From JAIBBV01 sp044347745 (GTDB lineage: Bacteria > Bdellovibrionota_C > UBA2361 > JAFLCA01), in assembly GCA_044347745.1 (NCBI GenBank), contig JBIKUD010000010.1:27976-91975 (forward strand): a stretch of 64,000 nucleotides of DNA, written 5' to 3'. This document shows positions 16,287-24,528 of this stretch, piece by piece. A model generated the notes under the pieces. That model ran no database searches. It had not been told where the DNA came from and was given only the letters and a program-made list of their open reading frames with translations. A program made the position numbers and the translations under genes. The stretch's first letter is position 1. The number at the start of each line of letters is the position of its first letter.

Positions 16287-18218
16287 ATGCGCACAGTAAA
16301 GGGAAAACTAAAAGACGAAAGCGGCAATATGGTGCTTTCCCTTGGAGCACTTAGCCTGATGCTGCTTTTTGCCATGTTTGCGGTCAACACCGCCTACTAC
16401 TACTCATACCAACAAAAACTAAACTCAATTGCCAACTCAATTGCCGCACACGCAGGAAATTATTTGCCAAATCCGTCTTTGTCTGCACAAGCAGCAGTTA
16501 ATGCATTCGAGCTTTTAAAAAATGATTTTGTTACGGGAGAACCACATTTTGGAACGGCTTTGGAATTACAAGTGTCGTTTGATTACTACGAGGTTGGGGC
16601 TGGAAATGTGGTTACTCTTTCAAGAACTACGCTGGCAACGCCAGAAAGTTCGTGGCCGGTGGCACTTCCTATAAAGTCGCTCACCGTCAAAGTTTCGGGC
16701 CGATATACGGCAAATTTACTAAACTTTAACTCGACCCTTGGCGCAGCATTGCCGTCAGTCCAAGTAATTGGGCAGGCAAGCACGCAGCTTATTCCCACTG
16801 ATGTTGTTTTGGTAATCGAAAATTCTAATTCAATAATCTCTCCGCTCGCCGATGAAAGTGCCTCTCTTTCAAAAGCTTTTAGTCTTTGGAAGGACGATTT
16901 TCCCGGACGAGGTGTGAGTGAATCAGAAGTCCCGTACGGGTCCACTCTTGAAGTATCCCAAAGTAAAGCCCGGCTCCGCGAACGCCAGTGTTTTGGCAAA
17001 ACAGCTTATGAAATAAAGCGCGCGGCTTTACAGGCATTTGACTATTTAAGTTCCGTAGGCACCTATCGCGTTGGAGTAATTCACACAACCGATTTAATTG
17101 GCGAAGTGCCAACGGCTACTATCAATATTACGCCAGATTCCTATGGGCGTGTGTATCAGCGCAGAAGATTTTCATCGTACCAAGCGGGAGCCGCCTCTGA
17201 CACACCAAGTACCTACAATGAAGTTATGTATAACCCTGGGGCTAATTCTTCGTATGGCACATTTGAGTATCCTGAAACACGCTGTGCGGCGCTTACAGCT
17301 GAAACTGCCTTTCGGGTTCCCGCTCATCCGTTTGCCTCATATGCAACGCTGAATAACTTTGCAAGTAACTCTTTAAAAACGAATCTTGCCGGAGAACTGT
17401 CATGCGATGGTGAAGTGGACACCGACAATTGCCCCAGTGCAGGACACCTCACGTATGACGCATCCGGAATTCTGATTCCACGAGAACTTATTTGGATTAA
17501 AAATTCTGGCTTTGATTTTGAGACTGGTTTGCCAAATCCCTTGTACGATTACACCAAACTTGAGTTTCCTATTTTACGCGCCATAGACATGCTGCGAACC
17601 GCACCTGCTCGTGCCGACAATTTACCCGTGCGGCGCCAAATAGTGCTGGTTTTTACAGATGGTTGGGAAACGCCTTACCTTTATGAAACGGGTGTGAATC
17701 TTGACGGTGCAACTCAGAATATGACCTTTAGGCGTGCTCCAGCCATAGCAGAGGGCTCGGCCGAATTTTCTGAAAAAGTATACAGCCTCGATTACGCTGA
17801 CTCTGCTTCAAATTTTGATTTTTATTGCGCCACCCACGCGGACAACCTCATTCAACAAAGCACTCAACCAGATGAAAGCTCTGGATTTACCCCAGAATCA
17901 AACAATTTAGGCATTAAACTTGGGGTGCTGGTGCACGGCGCAAAACAAACTGGGTACGGCGCCACCCTTAAAGACCCAAGCTTTCGATTGTTGGCACTTC
18001 GCGGTCATGGCAACAAAGATAAAAATGACCTTGGCACTTTTCGTAGCGAGTGCAACACCCGTTGGACCGAAGGGCGAGGGAGATTTTTTATGGAAATGAC
18101 CAGCCCAGTGCTGGGAGAGGATGCCATGAGTGCAAGCCAAATGTACTACGAACAAATTACCCCGCAGGCACTCAGAAGCTTTTTTGATTCGGAGCTTATT
18201 CAGACCAATGCAGATTAG
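16287..18218 (+). CDS. TadG-like secreted protein with degenerate vWA domain
   Basis: 643 aa. The N-terminus (DESGNMVLSLGALSLMLLFAMFAVNTAYYYSYQQKLNSIANS) is the TadE/TadG type: charged start, GN motif, one membrane helix, then an Ala/Asn/Gln-rich amphipathic helix. From residue about 170 a vWA-like fold begins with DVVLVIENSNSI in place of the MIDAS DxSxS. A later strand and loop, IVLVFTDG near residue 452, matches the vWA D-G loop. The first MIDAS aspartate is kept but the serines are altered, so metal binding is uncertain. The large insert between these motifs is Tyr/Asn/Ser-rich, typical of surface proteins. Probably anchored on the outer side of the inner membrane. It overlaps the following giant gene by 11 bp, implying coupling and joint function. 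Confidence 0.78.
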   Translation: MRTVKGKLKDESGNMVLSLGALSLMLLFAMFAVNTAYYYSYQQKLNSIANSIAAHAGNYLPNPSLSAQAAVNAFELLKNDFVTGEPHFGTALELQVSFDYYEVGAGNVVTLSRTTLATPESSWPVALPIKSLTVKVSGRYTANLLNFNSTLGAALPSVQVIGQASTQLIPTDVVLVIENSNSIISPLADESASLSKAFSLWKDDFPGRGVSESEVPYGSTLEVSQSKARLRERQCFGKTAYEIKRAALQAFDYLSSVGTYRVGVIHTTDLIGEVPTATINITPDSYGRVYQRRRFSSYQAGAASDTPSTYNEVMYNPGANSSYGTFEYPETRCAALTAETAFRVPAHPFASYATLNNFASNSLKTNLAGELSCDGEVDTDNCPSAGHLTYDASGILIPRELIWIKNSGFDFETGLPNPLYDYTKLEFPILRAIDMLRTAPARADNLPVRRQIVLVFTDGWETPYLYETGVNLDGATQNMTFRRAPAIAEGSAEFSEKVYSLDYADSASNFDFYCATHADNLIQQSTQPDESSGFTPESNNLGIKLGVLVHGAKQTGYGATLKDPSFRLLALRGHGNKDKNDLGTFRSECNTRWTEGRGRFFMEMTSPVLGEDAMSASQMYYEQITPQALRSFFDSELIQTNAD

Positions 18219-21200
18219 AGGCAACACCAAACGGCACACAACGCGCTGCTCTGAAAGGGGCGTCGCTTTTGTTGAGCTTGCGCTGACGCTTCCTATTCTT
18301 GTCTCAGTGGTGTTAGCCGTAGGATACCTATACAGCTATGTCAGAACCTATCAAATTGTAAAGTCGGCGGCACTTGCTGCAGCCACCTACGGCGCCAGTG
18401 GAGAGCTAAGCTCAGTAAGCAATTCAGGCACAAGTTTTCTTGAGTGGACTCATCTAAATGGTGGAACTCCGCCCTTTCGGCCAGTTGCAATTCGGCGCCA
18501 CGAACAATGCCGGGGGCTTTCGGCTGAAGCAGCAGAAACCTGCATCCAAACCGAAATAACCGCCGAACGGTACTACGCCCAAGTGTGGAGCGACTATGCA
18601 AGTTCTGTTTCCTCCCCGCTGGCAGAAGCCAGCCCCCTGCCCTTTAAGCTGTATGAGAAATCAAGCGCAACTCCCGGATACATGCTTACGACGGTGCTTC
18701 CGGTAATTGGAATCGAAAGGGCTTGTTATGAACCATATAACGAAACCGCCAGCACTATTACGGGCACATCTCGCTTTTATAACGCCTCTATTGGTGCCGC
18801 CAACTGCACCCATGTAAAGCCCATGTATTGGCAAAGTCCAGTTCAGGCAGACTTTGATGGTGACCGGCGCGAAGACATCGTGGTGTTTAGACCCCAAGGC
18901 ACGAGTACCACGTGGGGCGCAAAAGCAGACAAGTCAGAGGTAGATTTTGTCGTTTTTTACTCAGGTTCAGGATATAGCCAGGTTGGAGGCAGAGGCTATT
19001 TTAACTTGGCTACTTTGCCAGGAAGCGCCACCGCAGGTGTCACTCCAAATGATATTCCCATAGTCGCTGACTACGATCGTGACGGCCTTGCTGACTATGG
19101 TGTTTTCGATCCCCGAACGGGTGACTACCGTATTGCGTTTTCGCTCTCAAATTACTTAGTAATTGGCAGCGGCAATATGGGCGTAAGCGATCCCTCTGGG
19201 CAGCAAGGACTTATTGCCGTTCCAGGACATTACACAAGCACTACTAATCTTCAGCTCCTCGTGGTTCGAACTGCCTCAACTACTGCGGCCGGACGATATG
19301 ACATGTTTATTTCGAACGTCATTAATCCAACCTTCGAGCAGCTCATGGATGATGACCTCACGTACTCCTTACCAGCGGGACATGCCGTTTCTGGTAACGA
19401 AGTAAGTTCAGCGAATCTTTACAAAGTCAAACCAGCCCCAGGCACTGTCTCAGTGCCAGCTTTTGCCGACTATGATGATGATGGAATAACCGAACTGGGG
19501 TGGCTTAGCTGGTATGGGGGCAACATGGCTCAGCAAATTGCTGGGCGTGTGATTGGGCAGCGCTCAGCAACATTAGCTAAATTCTTTGAGACTGACAGCA
19601 ACCCTGATACTACTCCCATGAACACTCGCATGAATCCATACGATATGGATTTTGATAGCGCCGGAAACTTACTCTACACAGATCCAATTGATGGCAGACT
19701 TTGGAAACTTGATGCTGATGCACTGGGAGGAATTTCGACACCAGATACAAGTTCCTCGCACATGATAATGCCCACTGCTGATTATCAGGCAGCCCGTACG
19801 CTTGTCCCGAATCCGGAAGCCAAATTTGCACCGGAGAATGTCTATGATGTCACTCGTGATAATCGCGCGCTGAATCCTGCTGATACAGATGCTCCAGTTA
19901 CAGCCAGCGAGAGGCAACTAAGAACGCCAAGAAAATTTTTTGTCGCAACGGATTACGACAAAGCATTATATATCGCAGATCACCGCAACATGCGGATTCT
20001 GAGGCTAGAAAGCGGAGAGTCAGGAATAGATTCAACGTCTACTAGCTCTGTGATTCTGGGAAGCAGCTCATGTACGAGCGGAGGCTGTTCTGACCTTGTT
20101 GATGACAAGTCTCCCAGCCTCTATTCAATTTGGGGTGATGCCAATGGTCAATATACTATCAACCCCTCAGCAATCGAACTTGTTCCCGACACTGAGAATA
20201 AGAATCGATATTTTGTGGCGTTTTCCTCAGGCAATGCTGTGTACCTTATAACTCACGAAAACGAGGAGGGAGGGCCGCTGGGTACTGACTCTGATCGTAT
20301 CTGGAAAGTTGCGGGTAAACACAGCACTGCACCAAGCTACACGGCGGGCGATACAAACGCAAAATACACTGACGACCTTATTGCTGACCAGGCACGCAAT
20401 TCAGCCCTCTGCCCGATTATTGATCTTAAGTATCACAGCGGTATCGGCGGCGGGGTGCTGCTCATGGCAGCATCCTGCAGCTTGCCTCGCATGCATGGAG
20501 AAACTGGCTTAACTTTTCAATCGGTCGGGGGAATTTATACCCTAACTCCCGCATTCAACTCGGACAAAGTCTATCGCTTCCATGATCCATTAGCTGAGGA
20601 TCTGGACAACTCAATTGCGCTAAGCGTCGGCACCATGTGGGTGTATCCGTGCACCCAAGGTGTGTGCGCGGGGCCACAAGCCTCTGGCGCCGGAAATTAC
20701 CAGCGCAAAATAAACGTGATGGCCAATGCCAATGCAATTGATTTAGTCAATCCTGTTGATATGGAAGTTGGGCCTCGCGGAGAGGTGTATTTTATTGACC
20801 AATGGAATGAAGATACGATTTACGATACCGAAAGATTTCCTGAAAGCCCTAATGTTCAAGACCGCCTCCATCGAAATGGAGTCTGGATTTGGGATGCAGC
20901 CACGAATACAAACTCAATTCTGCCATTTACCAATAACTTTTTTTATTCAGATGGGCTGCTTCCCGTCTGGGGCCCCGACTGGTACTCGCCTACTCGCCTT
21001 GGAGATACCGCAAGCATTCAGTGGAATATTCTTGCCCATAAAGCGCCGCTTAAGAATGTTCCGGTTCCAGCGACTGCGGGAATTACAATCTCCGGTAATA
21101 CAGTATACACCTCAGTTCCATTCGTACGTCCGCCATCCGACTACTCCGAAAGTCATCCACTTTACACAGAACCTAAGCAACTCGGTATGATTTACTCGAT

Positions 21201-23079
21201 TGAATTGGATAGAGACGGCGATGGAACTCCAGACTCTGCCGATACGGATCTCGATGGTGATGGGGTGTTAAATACCTTAGACACCAGCCCACGTAGCATG
21301 CATTGCCCAGAAATTTACGGTACCACCAATTCTGGAGCTTGCAGGGCCCAAGAGGAACTCGGCATACCAAGACAAACATTTTTTAAAATTACAGGAGCCG
21401 ATATCGCCTTTGATGCAAGCGAAGCTGGGGCTCCTACGGGCAGAAATTATGGCGAATTTTTATTCGTAAACTCAGTGGCAGAATGTGGCCCAGAAGCAGA
21501 TTGCGCATCGGAGTCGCTCGGGTTTACTGCCGCGCAGGTCAAACCAGAAGTATGGGCAACTTTATTTAACTGGGGTGATGACTTTGATTTTGGTGGAACA
21601 GATGCATGCACTTCAGATAATTCTGTTTCAACGACGAGCCCTTATTATGGTTGCATCGAAACAAGTAATGGACCTATCGCCATGCCTCAGCCTCTACACG
21701 CTATGGTTGGATGGGATGTACCGATTCTTACGTATACATTTGAGTCGTTCCCAGGCGGAGGCCATCTAAACTCTACAACTCCGGGCACAGAGCGGCGTCC
21801 AGATTCAAACCTCTTTAAATTTCCATTTATTCTGTCGTCGCTAAGACCAAAAGAAAACGGAATTAAAAGCCCGAAGCGTGTACCTCTCTATGACGTAAAA
21901 GACCCGCGCATCACAAAATCAGGGCTCCTCTGCCGCGACTATGAAGGCGAGATCTATACGACGGGTCCAGGCCCTGCAGCTGCGGCGCCGTTCAAATTAA
22001 ATTTTGACAATTATTTGGGCAATTATTTTTACTCAGGCTTTGACCCACATCTTGATAGCACCCTTGATAATGATTTTGCGAATTACGCTGTAGATTGCGC
22101 CTACGACCAAACCGCAAGTTTCCCCGGCACCGATGCGCGTAAGCAAGCGGTTGAAGGAATTGTGCTGCAGCTTGACCATGATGATACTGACGGCAAAGAA
22201 GGCGGCGTAAGTGGACAGTGGCCATACCAATGGGCTGCCGGCATCCCCGCTGACCCCGAGAATATTAATCATTTCCTGTTTATTGACCATGATGGAAATG
22301 GCGTCAGGAATCCAAGCTATCTGATTCCCCCTCAAGCCTCTGGCGACTCAGCTTTTAGCGGCGCAAGTATGGCCAATCCATTTATGGTGGTGGGCTTAGG
22401 ACTACAAAATTCTGATGACAAATACGATTCACGGACGATTAACTACATCGATAAGCTACGAGAGCCTTTTAATTCTGTGAATCTTTGGAACAATCTTGGA
22501 TATGGAAGTGATTATTTGATGACAGGGCCATTTGCGAGAATCAATGCCGTCACCCAAGATTCAATTAATTTACTATTCGATAAGGGCTGGGCCGGTACCA
22601 ATCTACGCGACAACGCCCTATTTGTAGCTCTTGATTTTGAGCCCTTTATTCCCAAAGATTTTGAAATTGGAAGCAGACAAGACGCAGGGGCTGGCCTCTT
22701 TACAAACTACACAAAAAGCACCCGGTTTCGTAGGAATGCCGATGACGATATTCCATCGGCCTTGGTGGCTGCCCGGAATGTGCTTAAAATTGCCTACGGT
22801 GTAGGAGACGCGGAGTTTACCTCCGATGAGGCAGATTTCGCCTCTGATGAGGACATTAAAGCTTACATCAATTTATCTAAGGACGGAGCGGCGTGCACTG
22901 GTGATCTCAATTCAAGCGCTGCGCTAAACTGCGACTCGGTTGAGGTGAGATATAAATCGAGTTATCTCGGATTTGATATAGTAGTTTCTAGTAAAGTACC
23001 TCTTAATCAGGGGTACCTTAGAAATTACCAAGAAGTGTGTGATCCAAATGGCGGGCCGGAGGGTTTTGATTGTAACTAA
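18208..23079 (+). CDS. Giant TadE-like protein with FG-GAP/NHL-type and TSP3 calcium-binding repeats
   Basis: 1623 aa from ATG 18208; the longer frame from 18130 only re-reads the previous gene. Residues about 16-50 are a TadE-type anchor (ERGVAFVELALTLPILV then a hydrophobic helix). Three calcium-binding FG-GAP/VCBS-like motifs follow: ADFDGDRREDIVVF (about 214), ADYDRDGLADYGVF (about 287) and ADYDDDGITELGWL (about 420). NHL-like propeller blades come next (DFDSAGNLLYTDPIDGRLWKLD, about 480). A thrombospondin type 3 repeat with DRDGDGTPDSADTDLDGDG lies near 1002. The rest is beta-rich, low in Lys, with several Cys pairs, as in extracellular proteins. Likely a very large surface or secreted protein displayed with the preceding TadG-like partner. 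No secretion ATPase or Flp pilin is adjacent. Function unknown. Confidence 0.8.
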   Translation: MQIRGNTKRHTTRCSERGVAFVELALTLPILVSVVLAVGYLYSYVRTYQIVKSAALAAATYGASGELSSVSNSGTSFLEWTHLNGGTPPFRPVAIRRHEQCRGLSAEAAETCIQTEITAERYYAQVWSDYASSVSSPLAEASPLPFKLYEKSSATPGYMLTTVLPVIGIERACYEPYNETASTITGTSRFYNASIGAANCTHVKPMYWQSPVQADFDGDRREDIVVFRPQGTSTTWGAKADKSEVDFVVFYSGSGYSQVGGRGYFNLATLPGSATAGVTPNDIPIVADYDRDGLADYGVFDPRTGDYRIAFSLSNYLVIGSGNMGVSDPSGQQGLIAVPGHYTSTTNLQLLVVRTASTTAAGRYDMFISNVINPTFEQLMDDDLTYSLPAGHAVSGNEVSSANLYKVKPAPGTVSVPAFADYDDDGITELGWLSWYGGNMAQQIAGRVIGQRSATLAKFFETDSNPDTTPMNTRMNPYDMDFDSAGNLLYTDPIDGRLWKLDADALGGISTPDTSSSHMIMPTADYQAARTLVPNPEAKFAPENVYDVTRDNRALNPADTDAPVTASERQLRTPRKFFVATDYDKALYIADHRNMRILRLESGESGIDSTSTSSVILGSSSCTSGGCSDLVDDKSPSLYSIWGDANGQYTINPSAIELVPDTENKNRYFVAFSSGNAVYLITHENEEGGPLGTDSDRIWKVAGKHSTAPSYTAGDTNAKYTDDLIADQARNSALCPIIDLKYHSGIGGGVLLMAASCSLPRMHGETGLTFQSVGGIYTLTPAFNSDKVYRFHDPLAEDLDNSIALSVGTMWVYPCTQGVCAGPQASGAGNYQRKINVMANANAIDLVNPVDMEVGPRGEVYFIDQWNEDTIYDTERFPESPNVQDRLHRNGVWIWDAATNTNSILPFTNNFFYSDGLLPVWGPDWYSPTRLGDTASIQWNILAHKAPLKNVPVPATAGITISGNTVYTSVPFVRPPSDYSESHPLYTEPKQLGMIYSIELDRDGDGTPDSADTDLDGDGVLNTLDTSPRSMHCPEIYGTTNSGACRAQEELGIPRQTFFKITGADIAFDASEAGAPTGRNYGEFLFVNSVAECGPEADCASESLGFTAAQVKPEVWATLFNWGDDFDFGGTDACTSDNSVSTTSPYYGCIETSNGPIAMPQPLHAMVGWDVPILTYTFESFPGGGHLNSTTPGTERRPDSNLFKFPFILSSLRPKENGIKSPKRVPLYDVKDPRITKSGLLCRDYEGEIYTTGPGPAAAAPFKLNFDNYLGNYFYSGFDPHLDSTLDNDFANYAVDCAYDQTASFPGTDARKQAVEGIVLQLDHDDTDGKEGGVSGQWPYQWAAGIPADPENINHFLFIDHDGNGVRNPSYLIPPQASGDSAFSGASMANPFMVVGLGLQNSDDKYDSRTINYIDKLREPFNSVNLWNNLGYGSDYLMTGPFARINAVTQDSINLLFDKGWAGTNLRDNALFVALDFEPFIPKDFEIGSRQDAGAGLFTNYTKSTRFRRNADDDIPSALVAARNVLKIAYGVGDAEFTSDEADFASDEDIKAYINLSKDGAACTGDLNSSAALNCDSVEVRYKSSYLGFDIVVSSKVPLNQGYLRNYQEVCDPNGGPEGFDCN

Positions 23080-23170
23080 AGACATCAAATATTCCGCGCA
23101 CTCATCTCAGAAGGTCCCCACGAGCCACATGGGGAATGATTGAATCTAAGTGCTCAGCCAGGCATAAAAA

Positions 23171-23205
23171 TTTAACACAGAGCTCACAAAGAACACAGAG
23201 AAAAA
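23171..23205. repeat. Degenerate ACACAGAG-type dispersed repeat
   Basis: AT-flanked purine-rich stretch with repeated ACACAGAG/CACAAAGA units in the gap between the giant TadE-like gene and the amidase gene. It resembles the degenerate TTAACCACAGAG-type dispersed repeats seen in many environmental bacterial genomes. Only this copy is in the window. Confidence 0.35.
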
Positions 23206-23268
23206 GAATACTGAGAAGATGGCTTTTTAGAAGATGAAAGGTCAGCCTCCGGTATTTGCACTCAAGCA

Positions 23269-24504
23269 TTACTTTTGGGCATAACGCTTTATCGCTTTTG
23301 CCATAGCCGCAGCAAGTTGAGCACGATACTCTGCCAAGGCTAATTTTTTGGCGTCATCGGCGTTGTCCAAATAAAGTAACTCAACTAATACACAGGGCAT
23401 ATGGGCACCTACCAACACGTAAAAAGGAGCTTTAGCCACCAGCTTGGCTGGACGTCGCGCTTTTGTCTGAGGCGCAAGCGGCTGAAGGTCCTTTGCAATT
23501 TCCTCGGCTAGACGCCGTGAATCCTGAAGTTTTGAATTTTGGATAAAGTCGCTTAGCATAAACTGAATGTCGCCATCTCCTCCTTCAAGCGACAATGACT
23601 CATTTTCTCGCTCAGCCAACTTTTGCGCAGCCGCATCCCCTTCCGCATCCAAGTAAAACACTTGAAATCCAGACATATCCCCCTTTTCAGAGGCATTAGT
23701 ATGTAGAGAGATAAATAAGTCGGCCTCAAGGCTATTAGCTAATGCTGTGCGCTCGGCAAGCGGCACAAATTCATCGGCCGTCCTGGTGCGCCGCGCATCA
23801 ATCCCGGCATCTTTAAGTTTTTCTTCAAGACGTTTTGCAATATCAAGCACCACGTCTTTCTCAATTAAACCAGCAGGCCCCTCACCTCCCTTATCTTCTC
23901 CGCCATGTCCTGGATCTATAAGCACCCGAAAGCCGGTCGGGGCCACTTGCTGCGGCATGCCCTGCCGGTCGAATTGAGCCTGTAAAACTGTATGCCCAGT
24001 TAGTTCCTGAATACGCGCCAGCGCCACTGCAAGTTGATCAGATTTGGGATACTCCTTTCTAACTCTCTCAAAAAAAGCCTTGGCCTCCCTTTTTTTGCCG
24101 CGCTCGACAAGTGCATCTCCCATCTTCAGTAAGGCATCGTCAGCAAGCTCGCTTTGAGGGAAACGATTTACAAGCGCAGTAAGCTGCGCGTTCATCAGTG
24201 CCTGCGCTTCAGATTCTTGAGTTACCTTGAAGATTTGCTCGTAAACTGAAGCTGCATAAAAGAGAGCAGAAGCAGCTAACTCCTCTCGAATGCCTTTTTG
24301 TTTGGTATACTGAATAAAATCTTCGGCAACCTGAATCCAGGCATTTTCCTTTTGTAGTGCAAGGTCCGTATTACGCAATTTAAAATAGCTCGACTTAAGC
24401 TCTTCAAATTTCCTATCTACATATTTCGGTTCGGCGCTCACAGACACTGCGGGAGCCATTCCCAAGGCGCAAACAAAATAAAAAAGTGCCAAAAACCATT
24501 TCAT
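23269..24504 (-). CDS. N-acetylmuramoyl-L-alanine amidase (Amidase_3, AmiC-type)
   Basis: 411 aa. Signal peptide at residues 1-24 (hydrophobic FLALFYFVCALGMAPA, cleavage likely after SVSA). Residues about 28-165 are a helical TPR-like region with FPQSELADDALLKMGDAL, suggesting protein interaction. Residues about 190-408 form the zinc amidase domain: DPGHGGEDKGG (first His), EKDVVLDIA (Glu ligand), SLHTNAS (second His) and the catalytic Glu in CVLVELLYLDN. It cleaves the amide between MurNAc and the stem peptide in the periplasm during cell separation. Located 24 bp downstream of mutS on the same strand. Confidence 0.9.
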   Translation of the reverse strand: MKWFLALFYFVCALGMAPAVSVSAEPKYVDRKFEELKSSYFKLRNTDLALQKENAWIQVAEDFIQYTKQKGIREELAASALFYAASVYEQIFKVTQESEAQALMNAQLTALVNRFPQSELADDALLKMGDALVERGKKREAKAFFERVRKEYPKSDQLAVALARIQELTGHTVLQAQFDRQGMPQQVAPTGFRVLIDPGHGGEDKGGEGPAGLIEKDVVLDIAKRLEEKLKDAGIDARRTRTADEFVPLAERTALANSLEADLFISLHTNASEKGDMSGFQVFYLDAEGDAAAQKLAERENESLSLEGGDGDIQFMLSDFIQNSKLQDSRRLAEEIAKDLQPLAPQTKARRPAKLVAKAPFYVLVGAHMPCVLVELLYLDNADDAKKLALAEYRAQLAAAMAKAIKRYAQK

Positions 24505-24528
24505 AGGAACCTTTTGAATTTTAAGAGT

